This document shows positions 37,389 through 55,122 of a DNA stretch of 64,000 nt, in pieces; position 1 is the first letter of the stretch; the number at the start of each line of letters is the position of its first letter. The notes under the pieces are model-generated. The model did not search any database. It was not told the origin of the DNA and saw only the letters and a program-made list of their open reading frames with translations. Made by a program: the position numbers and the translations under genes. Origin of the DNA: Nymphaea colorata (Eukaryota; Streptophyta; Magnoliopsida; Nymphaeales; Nymphaeaceae); assembly GCF_008831285.2 (NCBI RefSeq), contig NC_045144.1, positions 3,280,268-3,344,267 on the forward strand, in the 5' to 3' direction.

Positions 37389-37423
37389 TAAGGATGTCAA
37401 TAAGTTCCAAATTGACATCCTTA
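37389..37423. repeat. perfect 13-bp inverted repeat
   Basis: Arms TAAGGATGTCAAT (37389-37401) and ATTGACATCCTTA (37411-37423) flank a 9-base loop. The arm sequence is the same type as the presumed transposon terminus at 34655. Confidence 0.85.
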
Positions 37424-37431
37424 GTTTCAAC

Positions 37432-38773
37432 CCATTTCAAAGTTGGCTTTGGTTGGTAAAATTCGAATATAATTAGGACAACTAGTTATATAAGTCCCCA
37501 AAAGTTTATAAAAAACTTTGACCAAGAACCATTATCAAGTCTTCTTTTCATACCACCCTTTTGAGCACATGGGCTGCTACAATGTGAATTTTCAAACCTA
37601 AGTGTTGAACTTGACCATATATACCCAAACCTCAAATGCCTACTGCCCCCAATTCGCACCTAGAGAACTACAAATCAAAACAACTAATAGCATGACAAAT
37701 ACTGTACAATGCCCTGAATATTTGTGAAAATATTTAGTATAGTATTATTATTATATCTATAGAGGTCGCTTGGCCGCAAAAACAATTTTTGAGTGTTTCA
37801 TGGATCTACTTTAAAGACTAGGGCAGGTTCGGACACTAGAACTATTGTTCAATGACCCTTCTCCAGTTTTTGGAGCCAGATTATAGGACATTCGTGTCGA
37901 ATTACGACATGTTGGGTCTTCTGTAAAATGTTGTGTTTGAAAAAGAATTGTATGCAAACAAGAATTGTCAGGTTGAAAGTAAATATTGTTGCAACTCATT
38001 GATACAAGATCACATGTTGACTCGTTAAAAAAAAAACAAAACAAAACCGTGGCCGTAAATCGGTTTCCTCTGACTTCTCAAAGTGCGACCAAGATAAATG
38101 TCAAAGCATTTTTAGCATTGTCCTTAGTCTTCAAAGACATTTTCATGAAAGGCATCATCAAATTTTGAGTTGATTTGACAAGGAAGTGGGGGAGGTTGTG
38201 GTTGTAGTGTGAATGGGCGCTTATAATCTTATCTTTGGACCTATTCCTTACTCAATCCGCTGAAAACCAATGTCGTCAAAAGTACTTCTTGGATTGAATC
38301 GGAAAGGCTGCCAATTCAGTGAATAGCTTGATTTAGCGATTCGCATGAATTAGTTACAAATTAGAAACATATTTAATATTTGATTTATAAAAAATGTAAT
38401 ACATATAAAAGCTAATCTAAAATGTTGCTCTTAAATTTATTTTAAAAAGTAGTAAACATTACTTAATGTAGTTGGATTCGAGTAAGTCAATTTAACCGGT
38501 TCTAATGACATTGGCTGAAAGTACAGAGGCATAACTTGCAATCAGCTTGTCCCTGATATATAAAAAAAAAAATTGAAATCTGTCGGTTACAGGCGGTTCC
38601 CGAATAGTCAAATATTAAAAAATCGTAGCTAAATCCATCATAAACAGTCATTGAAAACACCATAAACGGCTATATATCATAATTTCATATTATTGCTAGC
38701 GCTTTCGTTGCATGGTGTTTCTAGTAATAGTTTTTAAATATCGTGTCATCCGGCAGATTTCAATTCTTTTAGG
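37432..38773. other. no recognisable gene
   Basis: AT-rich sequence without recognised features. The minus frame at 37811-38044 has no known domain. Confidence 0.45.
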
Positions 38774-39005
38774 CAGGGCTGGGCATCGGCCCTATAGCTC
38801 GGGTCTCGGTTCGGGCTCGGCAGGTTTAAAAATAAAAAATATTTTTTAATTATAAAATAATATTTTTAAATATAAAATATATTTAATAATAATAAATATA
38901 TATTATTAAAACAAAAAAATAAATTATATATATATTTTTTAAACTTAGGCCGGCCTAAGCCCGAAAAATCCTAGCCCGGGCCGGCTGGGCCGCGGCCCGG
39001 CTTGT
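38774..39005. mobile_element. degenerate GC-rich hAT-like MITE
   Basis: Starts CAGGGCTGGGCATCGGCCC, close to the terminus of the 22914-23265 element. It has the same plan: GC-rich arm, AT-rich centre (38825-38945), then a CCCGGGCCGGCTGGGCCGCG arm. The right terminal repeat is not recognisable, so it is truncated or eroded. It lies about 400 bp upstream of the kinase start codon. Confidence 0.5.
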
Positions 39006-39398
39006 CGCTGAAGTTCATATAGTTTTTTATTTTTATTTTAAAATATTATTGAAATATTTTAAACTATTTAAGCAATGAAAAATAAAAAGGCGATACCAAC
39101 GATACAACAGTTAGAAAGCCGAGACGTTCTGATCATTTATTTCGATAAGCCTTTGTTTACGCAAGTTGTTGAAAAATAGTATCTGATATGGGAATTTCGT
39201 ATAACTTTCGGTGCGAAAGAAATTTCCATTACTCGCACAGCAAGGGACTCGGTCTGTCAACCGGTGGGAACGACCAACAAGAGCTTGAGAAAAGGAGCTC
39301 CTCGTGGAGTGCTCTTCACCATCGGCCGTTAGCTGGAAGGCAGAGCTAGCTTTTTACAGTGGCGAGTTTTTGCTTTCCGGCGTCTTCGGGTTGTTGAT

Positions 39399-45073
<5,675 letters not shown>

Positions 45074-46694
45074 TTGCGTCCTGTACATCTATTCATTCAT
45101 TTTTTTTTTACATATCTTTTCTTTTGTATCTAATTTTATTTACAAGTAACTTCTCGTGGGTGTTCACCTTGAAGTTTTACATGGCACATGCAATCATTTT
45201 CTTTTCCTGTCATTTTTCCTTAAATCCAACCTGCAGATGTGATTGATTGGTTTGTTTTAGTGGAGATTGGCTTCTGAATTGCAGAACTGGCTGTCTGTCA
45301 AGGCTTTTTTAGTAATCCGAAAGTCAACGGCTGAGAATGTGTCACATTTTCTAGGCTTAGAAACACGTTCTTTTGTAAAAAAATTCAAACAGATAGTCGG
45401 TCTTAAGTATTTCATGATGCTTTGCACAAACGTATGTCATCAGATCATGTCTGTACAACTCAATTTGTGAGATTCAAACATGATGGTACATATAGATGAT
45501 TGTAGCAAGTGTTTTGTACCTGTGTGGGTCTATGGTATCCACAATCTTTATATAAGTTGAAATGCTCCTTGATCGGAGGAGAAAAGGCTTCTTATATTTG
45601 ACAATCTGGTATGCTTTTTCTCACTTTCATTCCTTCCAACAGCGTTTTCAAGTACGTTTCCAAGTACTTTTTATCTGATTCTAACATACTGTCCCAGAGG
45701 AGATATTGGTGCACCATGGACCATGGCTATCTGTGGCCCCTGCTTACTATCTCCAAAATTTGAAATTTGTTTTCAAGCTATCATGGTTTTGTCACCAGCA
45801 TGAGACACTTCATAAATTATTTTAAAAAATTCTATCAGTTGGCAAATTTGGGGACACTCCGAACACGTACCTGAGGCTTTGGCAGGTTAACAGCTGAAAA
45901 TCTGGAAGCCATTAGCATCTGCTTTTTGAGTACTCAGCTTCCCTGTGGTTCATGATATTAACCTGCTTAACGAATTTAGTCCCGTTAATGCTGGTGAACT
46001 TGATATGGATCAGACTGCATTAACTGGTAATGCTTTTTGAGTACTCAGCTTCACATCTTTGCTCGTGCATGTCTTCACCTGTAAGGGAAGAAACAACTCT
46101 ACTTAGAGTCGTGAAACTGAACTGCTTGTATATGGTGCCCTTTGAACTGCTTGTATATGGTGGCCTTTTTATGTAATCCGGGTGAGTGGGGAAAATACAC
46201 TGCCTGGCAAAGAGCCGAAACTTCCATCCAACTCCTTGTTCATCTAGAGGATAGGGTTGGTTTTGGTGCCTCGGAGTGTTGCTCTAGCTGTGATGCATTA
46301 GTGACCCTTCTTTTATTGTACATGAAATCGACACTAGTGCCACTCGAAATGAAGACTAATTGCCTACCAACATCTAACCAAGCCGTTGTGCGAACCCTTC
46401 GGACATATAATTCAAACTATTACTTAATTTGTGCATTTATGATGAGTCGAGGTGGCTTCCATACCACTGCACCGATTGCATTGAAGAATTTCAGGCATTT
46501 TTTCTATCCATTTACCGCGCAGTTCCATAAGCTGTAAATTCGTTTTTGTTTTTTGTCTTTGCCTTTTCCATGTTAAATGGCATCATCAACTATGGAATGT
46601 GGAATAGTAACCCAATGGTTGACCTCGCCAAAGTGGACTACCAATCAGGACTACATATTGGTCGACTCCTTTATCTGCAAGTGTATGGTTTTTA
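45074..46694. other. kinase 3' flank and intergenic region
   Basis: Downstream sequence of the kinase with no recognised gene. A 131-codon frame at 46142-46537 (+) has no known domain. Short direct repeats occur: TGCTTTTTGAGTACTCAGCT at about 45920 and 46030, and GAACTGCTTGTATATGGTG at about 46119 and 46145. Confidence 0.5.
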
Positions 46695-47430
46695 GTGGTG
46701 TTCGTAACTAGGAATATTCAATGAGCGAGTCAAGCCCTAGCTTAGTCAGCTCGAACTTGGCTCGAATCGTATATTGCTCGGTTCGAGCTCGAACCAAGCT
46801 TGATGAGGCAAGCTCGAGCTTGACTTGGTTAACTGAGTGTCGGCTGGAGCTCGGATTGTTTAAGTTCATCAGCGAATAGTGATTCTCATCTTTTTCTGGA
46901 TATTCGAGAAAAAAACAGCTGCAATATTATTCCACTGTTCTTCACTAGAACATAAATCCTTTACCAGCAAACGGTGTGAAGTATACCAACCTAAACTTCA
47001 TTGTTTACATCAAATTCAATTATATACTGATTCATACGACTTACAGTTGAAACCAGAAAACTATTACTTGGTTAACGACTTGCTGTTGCAGCTTGATAGA
47101 AAAGGAGGAGGGAGGAAGAAGAAGAACAAGAAGTAGAATAAGAGAGAGAGAAAGCGAGAGAGAGAGAGAGAGATATGGAGGGAGGAAGGGAGAAATGAAA
47201 AATAAAAAGAAGGAGAAAGTCAAAAGACATGGCAGGAGAAATGAATAACAAACAAGCCGAGTCGAGTTTTAATGAGTCGACCTCATGTAACTCAAACTCG
47301 ATTCATTTATAACTCGAATTTGAACTAGACTAGTTTAATAAACAAGTCGAGCACGAGCCAAGCTTATACGAGCAAGTTCGACTCAAGCCCAAGCTGGCTC
47401 GACTGTTGTACATTCGTCACTGTGTCACCT
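46695..47430. mobile_element. MITE-like GAGCTCGA repeat, copy b
   Basis: Both ends carry clusters of GGCTCGA / TCGAGCC words in inverted arrangement: left part 46725-46860, right part 47255-47410. The outer ends GTAACTAGGAATATTCAA and, on the other strand, GTGACGAATGTACAACA are partly similar. A GA-rich run lies at 47141-47173. Related to copies at 27837 and 48052. Confidence 0.4.
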
Positions 47431-48051
47431 AATATTTTTCTATCCGCTATGTTACTGGCTCGACTCGTTGTACATTCTTCTCGTTTTCTTTTGGCCGAGA
47501 TGCTGAAAGCCTGAAACGACACCGTAAATCAGCAGGCATTGAAATATTGAATTGTTAAAGCTGCCAAGATGGCCTTAAATTATACATTATTGGATATAGT
47601 CATCACGCTTCAGTTAATCAGGCAGTAGCTTTCTGCCAATGGATTTTAGAGCCGTGATGTACCATCAACTTTTATCCAAGTCTGACGTACTGGGTGGTCA
47701 AAGTGAGGCTTCTAACGGTGTGCTTGACAACAAGGAACACCTGTGAGTTTCAAAGATTGTAGTAGAATCATAAGAGCTGCATAACTGCATTTGAAAGGAA
47801 ATTGGTCATTCCAATGCAATCTCCTCAAATATTGTAAATAAGATTGGGTTCTCTCTGTCTCGCTCTTATACTTTTTTTTCTCTCTCTACCAAGTGATAGG
47901 TAGTGCAACTAATCAGAATCCATGACATGTATTAACCACACCCTTCCTTTGATTCAGGAGGTTGCCCAACTTTTTTTTGAAAGGTTGGAACACGAGCTTT
48001 GAACTGAGTGCACCAGTCGTACTTCATCTAGTGTGGACTACTGTTACTGGA

Positions 48052-48200
48052 TAAATGGGAGCTGTACACATGCCGAGTTGGGGCCATTTAAGCTCGGTTC
48101 GAGTGTAAAGGACCTCGGCTCAAGCTTGGTCAAACTCAAGACAAGCTTGAACTCAACTCGTTCGACTCAATTGAGCTCAAGCCTGAAGATGACTCGAATA
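48052..48200. repeat. GAGCTCGA-type repeat, copy c
   Basis: Starts near GGGAGCTGTACACATGCCGA, like the GGGGTGCTGTACACC end of copy a, and holds many AAGCTC, GACTCG and CTCAAGC words. No second end was identified. Confidence 0.4.
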
Positions 48201-50416
48201 AGTCTTCTTCACTACTAAATGTTAAACAGAGTGGAAAAAGAGTTTTGAACACCTAACCACATCCTTTGCCAATTATACTACGCTTTTTTTTTGCCGTAAA
48301 GGTATAATAATATTTTTATGTGCTCGATGGTAAAACCATGAAACATGAGAAAGTGTTTGGCAACAGCAAAAAAAAATATTCATTAACGCAGTATTTTGTG
48401 AATCTATTCCAAGATTGAACATATTCTTGAAATGCTGCATTTTAATGTTTTACATGTTAATCCAACAATACAGAGTTGCATGACTGCATTTGAAAGGAAA
48501 TTGATCGTTCCCATGCAATCTACTCAAATATCCTTGGTAGTGCAACCGATCTGATTGTGAGGCGTATATTAACCATGTCCTCGGTTCGATTATTTTAGAG
48601 AATGCTATCTTGATGGTAAAGGGTTAACGTTGAGAGGTTAATGTGACCGAGTGTTGGCGGCGGCACCAATGCTGGTATTAATGAATGAGTATTCATTTCA
48701 TTTCGGACCTGTTCTCAGTCCACAACAAAATCGGCGTGTTCCCCGCTTTTCTCTGTTCGTTTCATGGAGGCCAGTTCTGATTTGAAGATCTCTGTCCATA
48801 TCTCAGCAGCACAACCATGGCCATTCATAGCTCTGCAGCACTCATGCAGGTCATCTATGACCTAGCTCCCTTCTCTCTCTCTCTCTCTCGTTCATTTCCG
48901 CTTTCCATTGAGCTTCATTTTTGTTGACCGGTCGATGTTCTAGCTAAAGCTTAAATCAGATTTTTTTCAAATTTTATTAAATGTCCTCCATCTCTCTCTC
49001 TCTCACACTCGTTAGATCTCTCAATCATTTTCTCTGTTATATCTCTCTTGATATATATCCCTCTCTCTCAGTGTAAAGCTCGAGCCAGCGACATTATCCT
49101 TGCTCCCTACCGCACCTGTACACAGTTTGCTCTAACCGGAGAACCTTCTCCATCTGGCCACCTGCAGAAGGATTTAGAACGAGTAATTTCATTTTCTCAG
49201 GCTGATCTAGACTGTTCGGGGGATCGAACCCCTAGCTTTTTTCTCGCGACATTGTGCTCTTCTGCTGATTGACCATTCACTGTTCCAGTGTTTGCTCTCG
49301 AAGCCCCCTTCTTATTTCCTTCATTTGTTTCAAGGTTCTCATCGCCTCAGATCGGACCACCAGCTTCCATCAAGCATAGACGCTTTCAGCTCTGCATCCT
49401 TCGAATGTTATTTCTCATTCTTGTGCAGATAAAAGTACTCGTTGGAAGAGCTGTCCGTACTACAGCAGAAAGTAAAAACAGGCGAAAAAAAATTCATCTG
49501 CATTAATCATGTAAATATAAAAATTTATATTTACATGTAGTTCGGCTCTAATTTTTCTTTTTATCTCATATGGACACATCTAGAAGCACGAATTTGATAC
49601 ACTAGACTCTGAGTCAACACTTCGCCTGTGTTGTTCATGTCTCTTGGATTTCAGCATTTGATGTTTGGGGTCTTGTCCACTGGTTCAGCTTGAGGTTCTT
49701 CTTTTCAATGGAGTTGCCACTTCTTTGTCCTTCTTTCTTCTTTCATGCTTTACCGGATGAAGGCTTGAGGTCACCTCCTTCTTGGCAGACTGCTTTTGCC
49801 AATCTTCGTGCATGCTTGCAGCTTCATTGTTCTCTATCGGAGGACTAGTGGAATGTGTACCTCTTTGAATTTGTACCAGCAAACCGTTTGCTTCCACTGT
49901 CATCGTCAACAGCTGCCTTGATGTTTTGCGTCCTGTTGCTGTGTATTTGGTTTTGGACCTTCATCATGTTTGGAGAGCGACTTGTTGAAGATCTTCATTG
50001 TTGTTTTTTTTATCCCTATCTTGTTGCCGAACTCTCTGACCTTGGTTCATCTCTCTTCGGTTTGTTCTTGCCCACTTCCATTGTTGGCTTGCATTCTTTG
50101 GATGCATAGTTGGCAAACTCATTGATTTGACTCACAAGTTGCCCGAGTTGGGTAGGATCATCTTCACTGGGTCACGAGTTAGGCTGAATGAGTCGTCTGG
50201 GATTGTCAATTAATTACATGTTTTTATTGTCCTCTATATACTTAAGTTTTTCATTTTATGAATTACAAACTTTATTAAATATACACAAATACTCGTATCA
50301 CATGTTCTTCAGCTTTCTTTTATAAAAAGTCAAACAAGTGGTTCCGATAAACTTACTTCGTCACTGTAGATAAGTGCAGCATAAAATTTTATTATCTTAT
50401 CCAGCCGATTAACTGG
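48201..50416. other. intergenic with decayed coding-like traces
   Basis: No gene recognised. Near 48780-49270 a frame-broken plus-strand stretch with CT-rich gaps (MAIHSSAALMQ, then after a CTCTCAG acceptor-like site KARASDIILAPYRT) looks coding but was not identified. On the minus strand, 50200-49680 gives charged protein-like pieces in all three frames, including GQLVSQINEFANYASKE and EDWQKQSAKKEVTSSLHP, as expected of a frameshifted pseudogene. Confidence 0.35.
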
Positions 50417-50830
50417 CACTACAAAAAAAACTTATTGCTGACAGTACCAAAAGAAACCGCCAGTAATAAAGAAATTCTACCGGTGGACTATGGTCTTTGT
50501 CATTAAATCGTATTTTTTATTAACAAAAAAAATTCTCATCAGAAATATTTAATTTTTTACGGACAGAAGGACAAATCCATTAGAAAAGGTTGGTTTATTA
50601 CTGACAAGTTTCTCAACGACCTGTATTTATTTAACCCGGTCTATAGGTACCGTCAGTGTTCCCGAACAATATACTGAAGGTTCGTCCATACCATCAGTAT
50701 TGAAAGAGTATCAAAGACATTTTCAACTACCGCCAGTATTGATCTGCTAACGTTTTTACGCTTCGTCAGTATTTATTTTACCCAATATTGACGGCCTACA
50801 GACGCAGTCAGTGTTCCAGAATGATATATC
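50417..50830 (+). mobile_element. CACTA-like element, left end
   Basis: Begins CACTACAAAAAAAACTT at 50417, a typical CACTA terminus. It is followed by repeated short motifs of the CCGTCAGT / ACCGCCAGTA type (for example near 50445, 50650, 50690, 50733, 50765 and 50805), as in CACTA subterminal regions. No matching right end was located, so the limit is uncertain. Confidence 0.45.
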
Positions 50831-52729
50831 GATGGTTCAAGGTTTCTGTTACTGTAGTCAGTATCAGCCCTTATTTTTCCCTGCTGACCCTCCTTTCCCT
50901 CTTTCTGCTTGTTTTTTCTTCTTCTTTTCCCATTCTCATTCATCGCCGGTACTGCCGGCGACACAGCTGCCCACCGATGGCAACATAGATGCCCACCAGC
51001 GACCGATATTGCCGCTGACAGCCAGTAGTAAGCTCTCTCTCTTTCTCTGTCTCTCTCTATTTGTCTCCCTGACGTTCAACCTCTTAGCTGTCACCTAAGT
51101 CACTTCTGTTCAACATTTGTAGACACAACCACGGTATCACACACCATAGTTTTGTTGTCCCTAAGAAACAATGGAATGGTGCTTGGCGTGCAGTTTCCTT
51201 GCATGCTATCATTGACTGTTCTGTACAATATATTTTTATTTATGTGCAGTCTGAGAATTTGAGAACTAGTTTTTTCATTACTGATCAATTGAATATAGGT
51301 AAAGATTTTTTTATCAGATCACCGCATTCAACATCTGTATAAATGTGTAAGCCCATCCGGATCCAAGTCATGAGTTTGTATATTAATCTTCATTGAATAT
51401 CTGCCCTTCCCTCGTGTAAGGTTTATCGATTGTGCTTTTTGGTTTCAGTCGGCTTTTGGTTTCAGTCGGCTTTTTTGTTTACTAAAACATTTCCTGCATT
51501 TAGGGATTTGAGTCGCATCCGTGTCAGTGATACCAGTAGTGTACACTTCAACTTGGTTAGTATTCATGGGAATTTAATTAGATATGCAACTCTTCATGCA
51601 CTCATAGCCTGACCAGTAATAATATGCCCATTGACGTGCATGGCCCCAGCTAATTAAATAATGTTTTCTAATACTTCCTGCCTTTTTGTTTATCTTACTG
51701 ACCTTAAAGAAGCAGTAGATTGATCTCCAAGAAGGACGCAACTCAATTTGGGTGTGGATTGCCAGAACCTTGCATTGCTTTGAGCTAACGTATGACAGAG
51801 GGAAAGAATGATGGCCTAACCGTGCTTCCACCTTTGTACCTTTGCCGCCTGTCTCATTTTCATCCTCTCATGGGTTTATGTTGTTTGAACAACAGGGAAA
51901 GTAACAAAAGAAAAAGTATATTCATGAGAGAATTAGCTGCAGCCAAAAGGTAGCTAGAATATCACGTCTTCTTTCTTATCAGAAATGAAGGAACCGCTCT
52001 CCCTCGCGAAGGCAGAGACCACATTGAGAATCTTACTTTTGCACACGGCAAACTTTCCTACAATTAAATTAGGGAGAAAAGTATGCATGGTACTTGAGAT
52101 TCAGATTGTTCCTTTAGCAGCCAATATCGTTTATTTCCAGAACCTTTTTCCATCTGGATCTGGACCCAGATCCAGAAATCTAATAATTGATGTCGCCAGT
52201 GCACCTATTGTTGGATCAACCTGTTCTTCAAGCTAGCCAAACTGATCGGGTCAGGATCTGAGTCAAATCCTACTTTTGGATCCATATCTCTTCTTCAAGT
52301 TCCTTCAAGCTGGAAAACTTTCCAGGGGGACCCAGAAAGGTGGAACAAAAAGCTTCCTCTACGATTGCTTTGTCAGCAAAAAGTTCAGAAATGCTACCTC
52401 TGAAACGATACCCTCTTATATCTTCTGCCATTTTTGTCATCTGTAATGTTTATAAGATGGAAAATTTTGACGCCTCATTTTCCACCAAGAAGAGAAGCGC
52501 AGGAAAAGGCATTAATTAAAATGTGGCGAGAGGTTACTTGCATTGGTTAAACAGTTGTGCTCCAATCTGTGGAAGTCAGGAATTTCTTTTTCTTCACATC
52601 TTCAATGAATTAGAACACAAACATAGCATCAACCTAAACTCTGCCGGAATGCAGCTTATTAAAGCAAACAGATGGCGTGCATCTTTGCTCATTGCTGCGT
52701 TAGAAACCTGGTTCTGATCTGAACAAGTC
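50831..52729. other. intergenic, upstream of exonuclease gene
   Basis: No recognisable gene. An 18-bp direct repeat (TTTTGGTTTCAGTCGGCT) occurs near 51440 and 51458. A TATA-like TTTATAAG at 52449-52456, some 270 bp before the start codon at 52730, is a possible promoter element of the downstream exonuclease gene, but nothing independent supports it. Confidence 0.4.
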
Positions 52730-53946
52730 ATGAAGAGGGGAACAAGCCAAGAGCAGAATATGGCTTTGGGGGGTAGCCCATGCAGGGAGAGGAGCTCAGA
52801 GCTTGTGTTCCTGGACGTGGAGACGACGATGCCGGTGAGGAAGGAGAAGAGGTTCAGGATGCTGGAGTTCGGTGCTATCGTGGTGTGCCCGAGGAAGCTT
52901 GTAGAGAAGCGGAGCTACTCCACGCTCATAAGGCCTGGTGACCTCTCCATGGTGCCTGAAAGCTCCAGCAGGTCGGACGGCATTACCAGGGAAGCCGTTG
53001 CCGCTGCTCCTAAATTCGAAGAAGTTGCGGCCACCATTTACGGGATCTTACATGGTACCTACCATCTCTTTCTCTCTATCGAGTTCTTTCTTCCATCTTG
53101 AGTGCGTTCCGACGTCGGGAGTCACCAAGTCTGAAAATTGTGGCAGCGTTAGAACCAGGTGTAGGCACCGTGTGGGCAATTTGCCCACACAGACCTCACA
53201 GAAAAACAATTATTTTTATATTGTCATAGCATAGCTTTTTTTTATTTATATGTTGATGCGCCTTAAAAATTTTAATTTATTATTGGTGTCTCTTAAGTCT
53301 TAACAAAAAATTTCACAAACAGGATTTTATAATCAGAAAAAATTTCATCATTTAAAAAGCAAAACAGGAAAAGGAAAAGGAAAAAAAAAAAAAAAACATT
53401 GTGCGTAGCTTCTTTTCACGCCGTTCACCTACTCTTACCAGCACATCAAAACCATTCTCGCCTCTCCGTTTCATATATTTCATTATCCTCTTTTATTTGG
53501 CCTTTTGCAGCGAATGAGTAGACACCTGTCCCCTAGGCACTGGGAGGGCATTTGATTAATTTCGTGGTCCAAACTAAAAATCTTAAGACATAAATTCTAC
53601 ACTTGATATCCTCAAAAGGGGAGAGTTTTTATGGATTTCATGATCTTCAATCTTAGTTTAAAGTAAACGAAAGGTAATCAAGCAACCCTAAGCTTATCTA
53701 CCGTTAAGAATGCGAATAAAAGCAGCAAATTCGTATGAGCCAGTGATATATACAGCCACATTAACGCGGGCCAGGTGAGCACTTGCGCACCCTGACCTGC
53801 GAATAATAAGTACCAATCTTCAAACATGGGTTGCATGCCCCTATGTAATTGGGCTAATGCCTCATTGAAATTTGGCTCATTCAGATAAACTAATAGTTCT
53901 TCAAATACAAGCAAAGTTTAACCAAACAGTCAAGTCTGATAAAAAG

Positions 53947-54004
<58 letters not shown>

Positions 54005-54904
54005 TAGTTCCCTTTCTAAGTACTCTTTGAATGTATGATATGTGTGTGAGTTTAACATGAGACATATTTTGTTAATTATAAATACATTGCAGGAAAAGTG
54101 TGGGTGGGTCATAATATTTTAAGATTTGATTCTGCACGCATTCGAGAAGCATTTGCAGAGATCGGGCATGCCGCCCCCAAGCCGGCCGGCATGATTGATT
54201 CCCTGGACATCCTGATGAACAAGTTTGGACCAAGAGCAGGGAACATGAAGGTACTTTAAATCACCGATCTACGCTGGATTCGAAGCTTTTTTTCCTTCTT
54301 GTTTTTAAATTAACTAATATGATTATTGTTTTCCATCTTAGTTTGTTTTTTATTGCATCATTAACGAAATCTGACAGCTTACAAAAGTCCTTCATGGAGT
54401 GCAATTTAGCGGGCAGGAGTCCTAGTAAAAGGCCCAACATATGCAAATTTTCAGATCTCCATGTCACCTGTAAATATTTCTTGTCTAGTCTTGAAGAAGC
54501 CTAATTGATCCGGTTATGATTTCTCTTCTATAAAAAGGGGATGCATCATATGATATTGATATCCTTGTTTCTGCTAATTTATGTGAGTATGGTATGAAAA
54601 TTTTACAGGGACGACCTCCCCTTGAAAGAGGAAACTAAGATCACTTTCTGGTGCTTCACCGACGGCGATTTAGATATATATATCTTATTTTTATATTGGG
54701 AGTGACTGTCTTTTATATAATTAGAAGGCAGATAGCAGCTTGTTATGAAACTTTTTTTACTATGATATCAGAACTCAGAAGCATAGCCGATCTTGAAATG
54801 TAAAGAACAAGGATGTGATGAGGGAACTGAATATTCATGGACTGTCATTTCCTTTTAACAGATGGCTTCATTGGCAGCATACTTTGGGCTTGGGAAGCAG
54901 AAAC

Positions 54905-54971
<67 letters not shown>

Positions 54972-55082
54972 CTGTCCGTGTGTGTGTTTCTTAAAATTTA
55001 GATCTTGTGCATGCAGAAGCTTGGACGATGCAAGGATGAATCTGCAAGTTATCAGATGTTGTGCGACCATATTGTTCTTGGT

Positions 55083-55122
<40 letters not shown>

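Larger units (their letters stand above)
34655..37423. mobile_element. candidate 2.77-kb hAT-like element
   Basis: The left end TAGGGATGTCAA (34655) and the complement of the right end TAAGGATGTCAA (at 37423) are inverted. The flanks GTTTTAAG (34647-34654) and GTTTCAAC (37424-37431) match at 6 of 8, as an old 8-bp duplication would. Subterminal regions at both ends are rich in GGATTCGGAT / ATCCGAATC words. No transposase frame was recognised inside. It may instead be two unrelated MITEs at 34.66-34.98 and 36.9-37.42 kb. Confidence 0.35.

Noticed and set aside
49215-49240. GGGGTTCGATCCCCC on the minus strand resembling a tRNA T-arm
   Set aside because: No matching acceptor, D-arm or anticodon arm could be placed within 75 bases upstream on that strand.
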